This document shows positions 35,645 through 44,255 of a stretch of DNA of 64,000 nucleotides, in pieces. The first letter of the stretch is position 1. Every line of letters begins with the position of its first letter. This stretch comes from an uncultured bacterium (GTDB lineage: Bacteria > Verrucomicrobiota > Kiritimatiellia > PWTM01): positions 1-64,000 of the forward strand of contig CALLFZ010000038.1 in the NCBI GenBank assembly GCA_938010045.1, written 5' to 3'. The position numbers and the translations under genes were made by a program. Below the pieces are notes generated by a model. That model ran no database searches, was not told the DNA's origin, and saw nothing but the letters and a program-made list of their open reading frames with translations.

Positions 35645-37198
35645 ATGCTGCCACGGATGTCCAACGGACCCACCATCGCGACGCCCCGTCGACCCGCGGT
35701 CTTTCTGGACCGCGACGGTACGTTGATCGAGGACGTCGGGCCAATCAGCTCTCCGGACGCCCTCCGGTGGCTGCCGGACACGTTCGAGGCCCTCCGACGT
35801 CTCGCCGCCCACTACGAACTCTTCATCGTCACCCATCAGGTCTGGATTTCGCGCGGCGTGCTGACGACGGAGGACGTGGAGCGCGTCCACCGAGCACTGC
35901 TCGACCGCCTTGCGGCCGAGGGTGTTCCGATCCGCCGTATCTACACCTGCCCTCACACGAAGGAGGAGGGCTGCCTCTGCCGCAAGCCGAGCCCCCACCA
36001 CCTGTTCGAAGCCGCCCGGGAGTTTCATCTCGATCTCGCCCGGTCGTTCGTCGTCGGCGACCATCCGCACGACGTCGAAACCGCGGTGCGCGCGGGCAGC
36101 CGCGGCCTCTACGTGCGCACCGGCCATGGGGAACGGCACTTCGACGAGCTGCCGGCCGGCACGTTCGTCGTGCCCGGCATCCGCGAGGCGGCGGACTGGA
36201 TCCTCGCGATCGCGCAAGCGGAGCGGCGCATGGGCGACTGGACCGCCGAGCTCGCGCGCGCCGTGGCTCGGCTGCGGGCTGGCCGCATCGGTGTGTTCCC
36301 CACCGAAACGGTGTACGGCCTGGGCGCCCGCGCGCTCGACCCACTCGCCATCGCGCGCGTGTTCGAAGCCAAGCAGCGGCCCGCGTTCGATCCGCTCATC
36401 GTCCACGTCGCGGGCGAGGCGGACGCCACCATGCTGGCCGCCGAGTGGCCCGAGGCGGCGCACCGCCTCGCGCGCGCGTTCTGGCCCGGTCCTCTCACCA
36501 TCGTCGTGTCGAAGCGGCCGGAAGTGCCGGACATCGTCACGGCCGGCCGTCCGACCGTCGCGCTGCGCTGCCCGCGGCATCCGGTCGCGATCGAGCTGCT
36601 GCGCGCGCTGGGCGAACCGATCGCCGCCCCGAGCGCCAATCTGTTTGGACGCACCAGCCCGACCCACGCAGAACACCTCGACGAGGCGATCCGCGCCGCC
36701 GCGGACTTCGTTCTTGATGCGGGGCCGTGCGCGGTGGGGGTCGAATCTACGATCGTCGCGCTGAGGGGCGGCCGGCCGGTGCTCCTGCGGCCGGGGGGCG
36801 TGCCCCTGGAAGCGATCGAGGCGCTCGTCGGCCCGCTCGAGGTGCCGGCCGAGTCCTCATGTGACCACCCCGAATCACCGGGCCGACTTCCGCGACACTA
36901 CGCGCCCCGCACGCGGCTGGCCTTGCTCAACAGCCGCGCCGCGGCGGCGCCGCCAGAGGGTCGGTGGGGCTGCCTCGCGTTCCGCGAGCCGCCCGCCGGC
37001 GGCGGATGGGCGATGGTCGAGGTGCTCTCTCCGGCGGGCGATCTGCGCGAGGCTGCGGCGAACCTGTTTGCGGCGCTTCGGCGGCTGGACGACGGCGGGC
37101 TGGATGGCATCGCGGCCGAACCGGCACCCGAGGTCGGCCTCGGCCGCGCGATCAACGACCGTCTCCGTCGCGCGGCGCACCCCGAACCTGCGGCGTGA
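35645..37198 (+). CDS. HAD phosphatase-Sua5 (threonylcarbamoyl-AMP synthase) fusion
   Basis: 517 residues with two enzymes in one chain. Residues about 15-190 are a HisB-N/GmhB-like HAD phosphatase: nucleophile and acid D22/D24 in FLDRDGTLIED, the zinc-loop-like CPHTKEEGCLCRKPSP, and VVGDHPHDVETA. Residues about 195-517 are a Sua5-type synthase: VFPTETVYGLGARA, FEAKQRPAFDPLIVHV, APSANLFGRTSP, VGVESTIVALRGG, plus the extra C-terminal Sua5 domain after LPRHYAPRT. The second enzyme makes threonylcarbamoyl-AMP for t6A37 of tRNA; the first probably dephosphorylates a sugar phosphate. The start is ATG 35645 or 35657. No stop or frameshift separates the halves. Confidence 0.9.
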   Translation: MLPRMSNGPTIATPRRPAVFLDRDGTLIEDVGPISSPDALRWLPDTFEALRRLAAHYELFIVTHQVWISRGVLTTEDVERVHRALLDRLAAEGVPIRRIYTCPHTKEEGCLCRKPSPHHLFEAAREFHLDLARSFVVGDHPHDVETAVRAGSRGLYVRTGHGERHFDELPAGTFVVPGIREAADWILAIAQAERRMGDWTAELARAVARLRAGRIGVFPTETVYGLGARALDPLAIARVFEAKQRPAFDPLIVHVAGEADATMLAAEWPEAAHRLARAFWPGPLTIVVSKRPEVPDIVTAGRPTVALRCPRHPVAIELLRALGEPIAAPSANLFGRTSPTHAEHLDEAIRAAADFVLDAGPCAVGVESTIVALRGGRPVLLRPGGVPLEAIEALVGPLEVPAESSCDHPESPGRLPRHYAPRTRLALLNSRAAAAPPEGRWGCLAFREPPAGGGWAMVEVLSPAGDLREAAANLFAALRRLDDGGLDGIAAEPAPEVGLGRAINDRLRRAAHPEPAA

Positions 37199-37275
37199 GC
37201 CGTCGCGCGCGGGATCCTGGTGGCGGCACACCCGGACTGCGCGCCACCACTGGACCTGTCGCGTGCCCTGCTCTG

Positions 37276-37320
37276 TCCAAGGCTTGGACACCGCCGGGCG
37301 GTTGTTTTCCAAGGCTTGGA
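37276..37320. repeat. Pair of TCCAAGGCTTGGA palindromes, 32-bp period
   Basis: Copies at 37276-37288 and 37308-37320, again exactly 32 bp apart, starting 78 bp after the stop of the phosphatase-Sua5 fusion. Compared with the 13847 pair the central triplet is GGC rather than AGC. Confidence 0.85.
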
Positions 37321-37433
37321 CCCCTGGCGGGCAGGGCGCGGCGCCGGAGCGGGCTGCTCGCGCTGGGCCGCCGAGCCATCTCACCACTTGCGAACAGCGC
37401 TGGCGAGCGTAGGTTCCGATCCAGAGGCGCCAG

Positions 37434-37661
37434 ATGCCCGCGATGATGAGCGACCCTTCGCACGAGGACATCCCGTGTCGCGGTGAAGCGACAACGCCGA
37501 ACCCGCGCGGCGAGGAGGAGGGGCGCTGCGAGCGCTGTGGTCTGACCGGGGCGATCGAGATCGCAGGCAGGCGGTTCTGCCTCGCCTGCTACAGCGACTG
37601 CGGTTCGTGCTGCCTCGAATTTGGCGCGGACGACCTTTGGGCGTTGCGCAACGACATCTAG
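37434..37661 (+). CDS. Small Cys-rich (zinc ribbon-like) protein
   Basis: 75 residues. The C-terminal 45 hold CERCGL, then FCLACYSDCGSCCLEFG: about seven cysteines spaced like a small zinc-binding module. The last residues LEFGADDLW are acidic and end soon after. I have seen similar short proteins in PVC genomes but know no function. The ATG at 37434 has GAGGCG five bases upstream; ATGs at 37443 and 37446 also fit. It stands alone between the palindrome pair and the ppdK terminator. Confidence 0.68.
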   Translation: MPAMMSDPSHEDIPCRGEATTPNPRGEEEGRCERCGLTGAIEIAGRRFCLACYSDCGSCCLEFGADDLWALRNDI

Positions 37662-37726
37662 CGGAGGTGGCGCCCACCCGGCCGCCGGCGGGCGAGTGCC
37701 GAGCGCTTCGGGGTGTGCAAGACGAA

Positions 37727-37759
37727 ACGGCCCCGGGCCGTTGAGCGGTCCGGGGCCGT
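37727..37759 (-). terminator. Rho-independent terminator of ppdK
   Basis: Read on the minus strand, ACGGCCCCGG pairs with CCGGGGCCGT (10 bp, perfect) around a 13-nt loop, and is followed by TTTCGTCTT. It begins 30 bp after the ppdK stop. The hairpin and T-rich tail are directly seen. Confidence 0.82.
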
Positions 37760-37788
37760 GATGCCCGCCTTGGACGGGCGCGCCGGGA

Positions 37789-40590
37789 TCAGTTGCGGGC
37801 GGCCGTTGTGCGCCTGGGCTTCTTCGCCGCAGTCGAGCCCTTCGCCGTCTTCGAGGCGGCGGGCGGCGCCGACTGTAGCGCGGCCTGCGCGGCGGCGAGC
37901 CGGGCGATGGGCACGCGGTACGGCGAGCAGCTCACGTAGTTGAGCCCTACGCGGTGGCAGAACGCGACCGACGCGGGATCGCCACCTTGTTCGCCGCAGA
38001 TGCCGACCTTCAGATTCGGGCGCGTCGCGCGGCCTTTCTGCACGGCCATCTCGATCAACTGGCCGATGCCCTCCTGGTCGATCGTTTGGAACGGATCGGC
38101 CTTGAGGATCTTCTGGTCGAGGTAGTGCGGCAGGAAGGCGCCAATGTCGTCGCGGCTGAACCCGAAGCCCATCTGCGTGAGGTCGTTCGTGCCGAAGCTG
38201 AAGAACTCGGCCTCGCTGGCCATGCGGTCGGCCAACAGCGCGGCGCGCGGGATCTCGATCATCGTGCCGACGAGGTGCGGGATTTTCTTCACGCCGCTCG
38301 CGGCGCACACCTCGGCGTACACGCGGGCGATGATGGCGTTCTGGTGCGCGAGCTCCTTTACGTCGCAGGTGACCGGGATCATGATCTCCGGCATCGCCTT
38401 GCGGCCGGCTGTCTGCAGCTCGGCGGCGGCTTCGAAGATCGCGCGCACTTGCATCTCGGTGATCTCGGGGTAGGTGATGCCGAGGCGAACGCCGCGGTGG
38501 CCCATCATCGGGTTGTTCTCATGCAGCGCGTCGCCGCGGGCCTTGACCTCCTCGGGCGTGATGCCGAGCGCGCGGGCGAGTTCGGCCTGCTTCTCGGGGC
38601 TCTGAGGCACGAATTCGTGCAGCGGCGGGTCGAGCAGCCGGATGGTGACCGGCAGACCCTCCATTGCCTCGAGGGTGGCCTTGATGTCGCGCTTCACGTA
38701 GGCGAAGAGCTCCTGCACGGCCGCGCGGCGTTCCTCGGGCGTGGTGCTGAGGATCATCTTGCGCAGCAGGAAGAGCGGCTCGTCCGAACCGGCGCCGTAG
38801 AACATGTGCTCGGTGCGGAAGAGACCGATGCCCTCAGCGCCAAAGGCGCGCGCGGTGCGCGCGTCCTCGGGGGTATCGGCGTTCGTGCGCACGCCGAGCC
38901 GGCGGTACTTGTCCACGAGTTTCATGAACGCCTGGAATCGCGGGTTTTCGGTCGCGTCCACCATCGGCAGCGCGCCCTCGTACACGAGGCCGCGGGTGCC
39001 ATTGAGCGTGATCATCGCGCCCTCGACGAACTCACGCCCGCTCACGACCATCCGACGGTTCGGCACGTCCACGTGGATCTCGCCGGCGCCGACGACGCAG
39101 CACTTGCCCCAGCCGCGCGCAACCAGCGCCGCGTGCGACGTCATGCCGCCGCGGGCGGTGAGAATGCCCTGCGCCGCGCGCATGCCCTCGATGTCCTCGG
39201 GGTTCGTCTCCTCGCGGACGAGGATGACCTTCTTCCCCTCGGCGGCCCAGCGCACCGCGTCCTCGGCGGTGAAGACAATCTGCCCGACTGCGCCGCCGGG
39301 GCCCGCGGGGAGACCCTTCGCGATCACGGTGGCCGTCCGTTCGGCGGCCGGATCCACGAACGGGTGGAGGAGCTGGTCGAGATGGGCGGGCTCGACGCGC
39401 ATCACCGCCGTCTTCTCGTCAATCAGCTTTTCCTTCAGCATGTCCATCGCCATGTTCAGCGCCGCGGTGCCCGTGCGCTTGCCGCTGCGACACTGAAGCA
39501 TAAACAGGCGGCCTTCCTGGATCGTGAACTCGATGTCCTGCATGTCGCGGTAGTGCCGCTCAAGCGTCGTGCGGATGCGGTCGAGTTCGCGGTAGAGCTC
39601 CGGCATCGCCTCTTCAAGCGAGGGCAGGTGCTGGTTCTGCTCGTTCTTGGTCGCGCGGTTGAGCGGGTTCGGCGTGCGGATGCCCGCGACGACATCCTCG
39701 CCCTGCGCGTTGACGAGCCACTCGCCGTAAAACTTGTTCTCGCCGGTGGCCGGATTGCGCGTGAACGCGACGCCGGTGGCGGAGTGGTCGCCCATATTGC
39801 CGAACACCATGGCTTGGACGTTGACGGCGGTGCCCCAGTCATCCGGGATCCCCTCGATGCGGCGGTAGGAGACGGCGCGCTTGCCGTTCCAGCTCTTGAA
39901 CACCGCGCCGATGCCGCCCCAGAGCTGCTCCCAGGGATCGTCCGGGAACTCGCGGCCGAGCACCTCGCGCACGCGCGTCTTGAAGGCGCCACAGAGGCCC
40001 TTCAGGTCGTCGGCGGTGAGGTCGGTGTCGGACTTGTACCCCTTCGCCTTCTTCAGCTCGTCGAGCAGGCCATCCAGCTGCCGGCGAATACCCTGGCCTT
40101 CGGCGGGCTCGATGCCCTCGGCCTTTTCCATCACGACGTCCGCGTACATCATGATCAGGCGGCGGTACGCGTCGTAGACGAAGCGCTCGTTCTTGGTCTT
40201 CGCGATGAGACCGGGAATCGTGCGGGAGCACAGGCCGATGTTGAGGACCGTCTCCATCATGCCGGGCATCGAGCGGCGCGCGCCGGAGCGGCAGGAGACC
40301 AGCAGCGGATTCTGGGCGTCACCGTAGCGGCTGCCCATGATCTTCTCGACCTTCGCGATGGCCGCGCGGACCTGCGGTTCGAGGCCCGGCGGGAACTTAC
40401 CGCCACGCGCGAAATAGTCGGTGCAACACTCGGTTGTGATCGTGAATCCGGCCGGCACGGGGAGTTTCAGGTGGCACATCTCCGCAAGGTTCGCCCCCTT
40501 GCCACCCAGCAGGTTCTTCATGTCGGCCCGGCCTTCCGCAGTGCCGTTTCCAAAGGTGTAGACGTACTTTTTCACTGCCGCCTTCGCCAT
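37789..40590 (-). CDS. ppdK: Pyruvate, phosphate dikinase
   Basis: 933 residues, the usual length, interconverting pyruvate + ATP + Pi with PEP + AMP + PPi. The N-terminal ATP-grasp domain has LLGGKGANLAEM and SGARRSMPGMMETVLN. The phosphohistidine is in ILTARGGMTSHAALVARG. The PEP-binding barrel has GLFRTEHMFYG, the catalytic CGEQGGDP near the C-terminus, and ENNPMMGHRGVRLG. The tail is Lys/Ala/Thr-rich. The ATG at 40590 has AAGGAG nine bases upstream. It is transcribed alone from a strong promoter (40696-40724) and closed by a terminator. It suggests PPi-linked glycolysis or gluconeogenesis. Confidence 0.98.
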   Translation of the reverse strand: MAKAAVKKYVYTFGNGTAEGRADMKNLLGGKGANLAEMCHLKLPVPAGFTITTECCTDYFARGGKFPPGLEPQVRAAIAKVEKIMGSRYGDAQNPLLVSCRSGARRSMPGMMETVLNIGLCSRTIPGLIAKTKNERFVYDAYRRLIMMYADVVMEKAEGIEPAEGQGIRRQLDGLLDELKKAKGYKSDTDLTADDLKGLCGAFKTRVREVLGREFPDDPWEQLWGGIGAVFKSWNGKRAVSYRRIEGIPDDWGTAVNVQAMVFGNMGDHSATGVAFTRNPATGENKFYGEWLVNAQGEDVVAGIRTPNPLNRATKNEQNQHLPSLEEAMPELYRELDRIRTTLERHYRDMQDIEFTIQEGRLFMLQCRSGKRTGTAALNMAMDMLKEKLIDEKTAVMRVEPAHLDQLLHPFVDPAAERTATVIAKGLPAGPGGAVGQIVFTAEDAVRWAAEGKKVILVREETNPEDIEGMRAAQGILTARGGMTSHAALVARGWGKCCVVGAGEIHVDVPNRRMVVSGREFVEGAMITLNGTRGLVYEGALPMVDATENPRFQAFMKLVDKYRRLGVRTNADTPEDARTARAFGAEGIGLFRTEHMFYGAGSDEPLFLLRKMILSTTPEERRAAVQELFAYVKRDIKATLEAMEGLPVTIRLLDPPLHEFVPQSPEKQAELARALGITPEEVKARGDALHENNPMMGHRGVRLGITYPEITEMQVRAIFEAAAELQTAGRKAMPEIMIPVTCDVKELAHQNAIIARVYAEVCAASGVKKIPHLVGTMIEIPRAALLADRMASEAEFFSFGTNDLTQMGFGFSRDDIGAFLPHYLDQKILKADPFQTIDQEGIGQLIEMAVQKGRATRPNLKVGICGEQGGDPASVAFCHRVGLNYVSCSPYRVPIARLAAAQAALQSAPPAASKTAKGSTAAKKPRRTTAARN

Positions 40591-40695
40591 GGCTGTGCTC
40601 CTTAGGTTCCTCTATGATTCCGGACGTTTTTTCGTCGAATCCGGCCCCCTCCCGGAATCCACCCGGGCGGACTCGGAACGCGAAAAAGCCGGGTT
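40591..40695 (-). promoter_or_regulatory. Long ppdK leader with inverted repeats
   Basis: About 100 nt of untranslated leader separates the promoter from ppdK. It contains GATTCCGG and a matching CCGGAATC (8 bp), with a further CCGGATTC copy between them, so alternative hairpins are possible. I recognise no known riboswitch class. An AAGGAG site precedes the start codon. Confidence 0.4.
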
Positions 40696-40724
40696 AGAAT
40701 ACCGGAGCGGAGCGGGCGGGTCAA
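40696..40724 (-). promoter_or_regulatory. Sigma70-type promoter of ppdK
   Basis: On the minus strand TTGACC (40724-40719) is followed after exactly 17 bp by TATTCT (40701-40696). This is the best housekeeping-type promoter in the window. The -35 overlaps the last codons of rimO. Expected transcription start is near 40689. Confidence 0.75.
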
Positions 40725-42145
40725 ACCGGTCCTTGGCCACCGTCGGGAACGGGACGGCCAGACGCCGTGCGGGGCTCGGCATGGAGGTCATAGTCGGACG
40801 ACCCGGTCACCCGCGCGCGGACGACCTGCCCCGGCGCGAGGGAGCGCGCCGCCCGGCCCCGCAGCCGGACCACACCGTCCACGTCCGGCGCCTGGCCGCG
40901 ATGCCGGCCGCGCGCCTCGCCGGTGCGGGGGTCCGCCGGCTCATCCACCAGCACCTCGGTGTCGCGGCCGATCCATGCGCGGAGCGCGGCGCGCGAGATG
41001 TCCCGCTGGAGCGCCATCAGCCGGTCGCGGCGTTCCGCGGCCACGCCGGGCGGGACCTTCGGCGACATCGCGGCTGAGGCGGTGCCGGGCTCTTCGGAAT
41101 AGACCAACACGCCGAGGTGCGCGAAGCGCATCGCCCGCACGAACTCGCACAACTCCTCAAACTCGGTTTCGGTCTCGCCCGGATGCCCCACGATGAAGGC
41201 CGTGCGCAGCGCGACATCGGGCCAGCGCGCGCGGATGCGGTTGAGCAACGCGACGGTCGCGTCGCGGCCGGGCCGGCGCATCGCGCGCAGCCGGGCATCC
41301 GCGATGTGCTGTAGCGGCAGGTCGAGGTAGCGGCACCAGCGCGGGTCGGCCTCCATCGCATCGAGCACCGCCTCCTCGACATGGGCGGGGTGCGCATACA
41401 GAAGACGCAGCCAGACGTCCCCCTCCACTTCGGCGAGCCGCCGGATGAGATCCGCCAGCCGCGGTCCGCCCGGTCGGTCGAGCCCGTAGGCGGTCGTGTC
41501 CTGCGCGATGAGGCAGATCTCGCGCACGCCCGATGCAATGAGATCGCGCGCCTCGGCCAGCACCGCCTCGGGCGGCCGGCTCACCTGCGGTCCTCGGATG
41601 GCGGGAATCGCGCAGAACGAGCATCGGTGCGAGCAGCCTTCGGCGATTTTGAGCCAGGTGGACGCCGTGCCGCCGGTGAGTAGCCGCGGCGCCGTTGCGT
41701 CCGGATCCGGCCGCGCCGCGGTGGCCGCGAGCGCGGCATCCGCCTCGCCGAGGATCTCGCGGCAGAACGCCGGCAGGCGCGGGTAGACCTCGAACCCGGC
41801 CACCGCGTCCGCCGCCCCCAGAAACCTCGCGAACTCCGGCACTGCCGCGCTGCGGCGAACCAGGCATCCGATCGCGACCAGTTTGCGCGGCCGGCCGCGG
41901 CGGCGCAGCTCGGCCAGCTCGCGCAACGTCGCAGCGGTCTCCTCGCGCGCGGGCGCGATGAAACCGCACGTGTTCACAAGGCAGAGGTCCGAGTCCTCCG
42001 GCCGCTCCGCGATCCAAAACCCAGCCTGAACGAGCTCGGCGAGGATGCGCTCGCTGTCCACCGTGTTCTTCGCGCAGCCAAGGCTGACCATCGAAACGAT
42101 CGGCGGTCGGGCTTCGCGCGAGGCCTTGGGCGTGGGTGTGGTCAC
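40721..42145 (-). CDS. rimO: Ribosomal protein S12 methylthiotransferase RimO
   Basis: A radical-SAM/MiaB-family enzyme of about 474 residues that methylthiolates an aspartate of ribosomal protein S12. MVSLGCAKNTVDSE with C24 is the RimO form of the N-terminal cluster motif. NTCGFI and AIGCLV give the other two auxiliary cysteines, and the SAM cluster is EGCSHRCSFCAIP. The substrate-type motif AQDTTAYGLDR is RimO-specific. A TRAM domain ends the protein. The start is GTG 42145 (MTTPTPKASREARPP) or the ATG at 42091; a -10-like box sits six bases before the GTG. It is divergent from the fourth sulfatase. Confidence 0.94.
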   Translation of the reverse strand: MTTPTPKASREARPPIVSMVSLGCAKNTVDSERILAELVQAGFWIAERPEDSDLCLVNTCGFIAPAREETAATLRELAELRRRGRPRKLVAIGCLVRRSAAVPEFARFLGAADAVAGFEVYPRLPAFCREILGEADAALAATAARPDPDATAPRLLTGGTASTWLKIAEGCSHRCSFCAIPAIRGPQVSRPPEAVLAEARDLIASGVREICLIAQDTTAYGLDRPGGPRLADLIRRLAEVEGDVWLRLLYAHPAHVEEAVLDAMEADPRWCRYLDLPLQHIADARLRAMRRPGRDATVALLNRIRARWPDVALRTAFIVGHPGETETEFEELCEFVRAMRFAHLGVLVYSEEPGTASAAMSPKVPPGVAAERRDRLMALQRDISRAALRAWIGRDTEVLVDEPADPRTGEARGRHRGQAPDVDGVVRLRGRAARSLAPGQVVRARVTGSSDYDLHAEPRTASGRPVPDGGQGPV

Positions 42146-42151
42146 ACGCCC

Positions 42152-42157
42152 AGTATA
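42152..42157 (-). promoter_or_regulatory. -10-like TATACT box six bases before rimO GTG
   Basis: The minus strand reads TATACT, then GGGCGT, then the GTG start codon. No ribosome-binding site fits, so a leaderless transcript is possible. No clear -35 is seen. It is the same arrangement as in front of tetR. Confidence 0.4.
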
Positions 42158-42383
42158 TGCGGAGCTCGCAGGCCGCGGTAGCCCACGATCGCTACGGCGG
42201 TCGGCGCCGGCGGCGCCCATCTCCAGCCGGCGTCCGGCCGCGCCTTGCGTGCCCGCTGCAGCCCCGCCCCTCGGGTCTCCGAGGCATCGCCCCTGGCCGC
42301 GTCGGCGCGCCAAGGGCACGAAGCCGGTTGACGTGCGTGACCGCGAACACGGAAGATGCGCCGTACGAGAAGGAGGTCTGCGC

Positions 42384-43874
42384 ATGAAGCGCACGGTGAT
42401 CGCGGCGTGGGGGGCAGTTGCGATGTGGATGAGCGCAACGGCGACCTCGCCCAAATGGAACGTGCTGTTGGTCGCGGTGGACGATCTGCGGCCGGAGCTG
42501 GGCAGCTACGGGGCGGCGCATGTGCGCAGTCCGAACCTCGACCGCCTCGCGCGCGAGGGCATCGTGTTTCGCCGCGCGTACTGCCAGCAGGCGGTCTGCT
42601 CGCCGTCGCGCACGAGTCTCCTGACCGGCGCCCGGCCCGACACGACACGCGTCTACGATCTCGAGACGCATTTCCGAACCACCATGGGCGACGGGGTGGT
42701 CACGTTGCCGCAGCTCTTCAAGAACCACGGCTGGTTCGTGCAGGGCATGGGCAAACTCTACCACGGCAACCTCGACGATCCGGCATCGTGGTCCGTGCCG
42801 TGGAGCTCGCCGAAACTATCGCACAGCACCTATGCGCTGCCCGAGAACCGCGCGATCGTCGAGCGCAAGCGCGCTGAGACCCGCCAGCGGGCTCGGACAG
42901 GGCAGCCGCCGCGCCGCGCGCGCGAGTACGGGCCGGCCTGGGAGTGCGCGGACGTGCCCGACTCGACGTACCACGACGGTGCGCTCGCGGACATGGCGAT
43001 CGAGGCGTTGCGCGCGATCGCACAGCAGGGCGGGCCGTTCTGGCTCGGCGTAGGCTTCATCCGGCCGCACCTGCCGTTCGTCGCGCCGAAACGATATTGG
43101 GATCTTTACGACCGCGAGGCGATCGCGCTGGCGCCCAATCCCTTCCCGCCGCATGGCGCGCCGCTGTATGCAGTGCCGCCGGGCGGCGAGCTGCGCAGTT
43201 ACGACGGCATCCCGGAGGACCGGCAGCTCCCGGACGATCTGGCGCGCACGCTCAAGCACGGCTACTACGCCGCGATCAGTTATATGGACGCCCAGTTCGG
43301 CCGCGTGCTCGATGAGCTTGAGCGGCTCGGGCTGCGCAGCCAGACGATCGTCATCGTGTGGGGCGACCACGGCTGGAAGCTCGGCGAGCACGCGGCGTGG
43401 TGCAAGCACACGAACGTCGAACTCGACACGCGCGCGCCGCTGATCGTCTCGGTGCCCGGCATGCGGCACGCGGGCCGCGCGACCGACGCGCTGGTCGAGT
43501 TCGTGGACATCTATCCCACGCTGGCCGACCTCTGCGGCCTGCCCCTGCCCGCCCACCTCGAGGGTACCAGTTTCCGGCCCGTGCTCGAGGACCCTGACCG
43601 GCCGTGGAAACGCGCGGTGTTCAGCCAGTATCCGCGCAACCACGAGGGCCGGCGACGGATGGGCTACTCGATGCGGACCGACCGATACCGCTTCACGATG
43701 TGGGTGGACCGCCAGAATCCGGAGCGCGTGGACGCGATCGAACTCTACGACCACGCAACGGATCCACAGGAGAACGAGAACCTCGCCCATCGCCCCGACA
43801 TGGCGAGCCTGATCCGCGAGCTCACCGCGCAACTGCGAGCCGGGTGGACAGCCGCAAGGCCCGCGGACCGCTGA
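42384..43874 (+). CDS. Exported iduronate-2-sulfatase-like type I sulfatase
   Basis: 496 residues. A short signal segment (about 3-20) precedes metal ligands D33-D34 and the formylglycine motif C72-S-P-S-R76. The LRPELGSYG after the DD pair, GMGKLYHGN, FIRPHLPFVAPKRYWDLYD and WGDHGWKLGEHAAWCKHTN are the pattern of the iduronate-2-sulfatase/choline-sulfatase-like branch, different from the other three sulfatases here. The ATG at 42384 has a strong AGAAGGAGG eight bases upstream. It is monocistronic, and its divergent neighbour rimO is unrelated. Confidence 0.94.
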   Translation: MKRTVIAAWGAVAMWMSATATSPKWNVLLVAVDDLRPELGSYGAAHVRSPNLDRLAREGIVFRRAYCQQAVCSPSRTSLLTGARPDTTRVYDLETHFRTTMGDGVVTLPQLFKNHGWFVQGMGKLYHGNLDDPASWSVPWSSPKLSHSTYALPENRAIVERKRAETRQRARTGQPPRRAREYGPAWECADVPDSTYHDGALADMAIEALRAIAQQGGPFWLGVGFIRPHLPFVAPKRYWDLYDREAIALAPNPFPPHGAPLYAVPPGGELRSYDGIPEDRQLPDDLARTLKHGYYAAISYMDAQFGRVLDELERLGLRSQTIVIVWGDHGWKLGEHAAWCKHTNVELDTRAPLIVSVPGMRHAGRATDALVEFVDIYPTLADLCGLPLPAHLEGTSFRPVLEDPDRPWKRAVFSQYPRNHEGRRRMGYSMRTDRYRFTMWVDRQNPERVDAIELYDHATDPQENENLAHRPDMASLIRELTAQLRAGWTAARPADR

Positions 43875-44255
43875 GTGGCGATCCGTCACGTCCGCTCCGA
43901 CCGCGGTCACCCCGCGTCGTTACCACCATCGCGCTGGCCACGCGATGCAGGGAAAGCAACGCCACCGAGAGATGGCGCCGCGCCGCTGAACGCCAACGCG
44001 GCATCGCGGCGGACCGGGCTTGCCGCCGTACTTCAAAGCGTGCGGCCTCGCGCGATCCGCGGAGTTCGGCAAGAGCTGGACGTCGCCCGAGGACCGCGGC
44101 CCTCCCCGAGGCGGCGTCCGCCCGTTCAGGGTCACGCCGGATTCACCGCGATCACCGATCGCGGCGCACCGCATCCCCGCTGGCCGCTCCGGACCAGCCG
44201 GCACACACCGCAGCTCGGCCACCGTCGGGCGATCCGAGCGAGCGACGGTCGCCGG
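43875..44255. other. Intergenic, convergent, no supportable gene
   Basis: It lies between the sulfatase (+) and murB (-). Frames on both strands translate to Arg/Pro/Ser-rich sequence. No clear terminator hairpin with a T-run was found. Confidence 0.5.

Noticed and set aside
37954-40605. Long open frame of 883 codons on the plus strand opposite ppdK
   Set aside because: It is an antisense shadow of a highly conserved, high-GC gene. The translation is His/Arg/Ala-rich with no family motif, while the minus strand encodes full PPDK.
42361-42383. A short leader peptide before the fourth sulfatase
   Set aside because: The region is explained by a strong ribosome-binding site (AGAAGGAGG) for the sulfatase itself; no independent start was supported.
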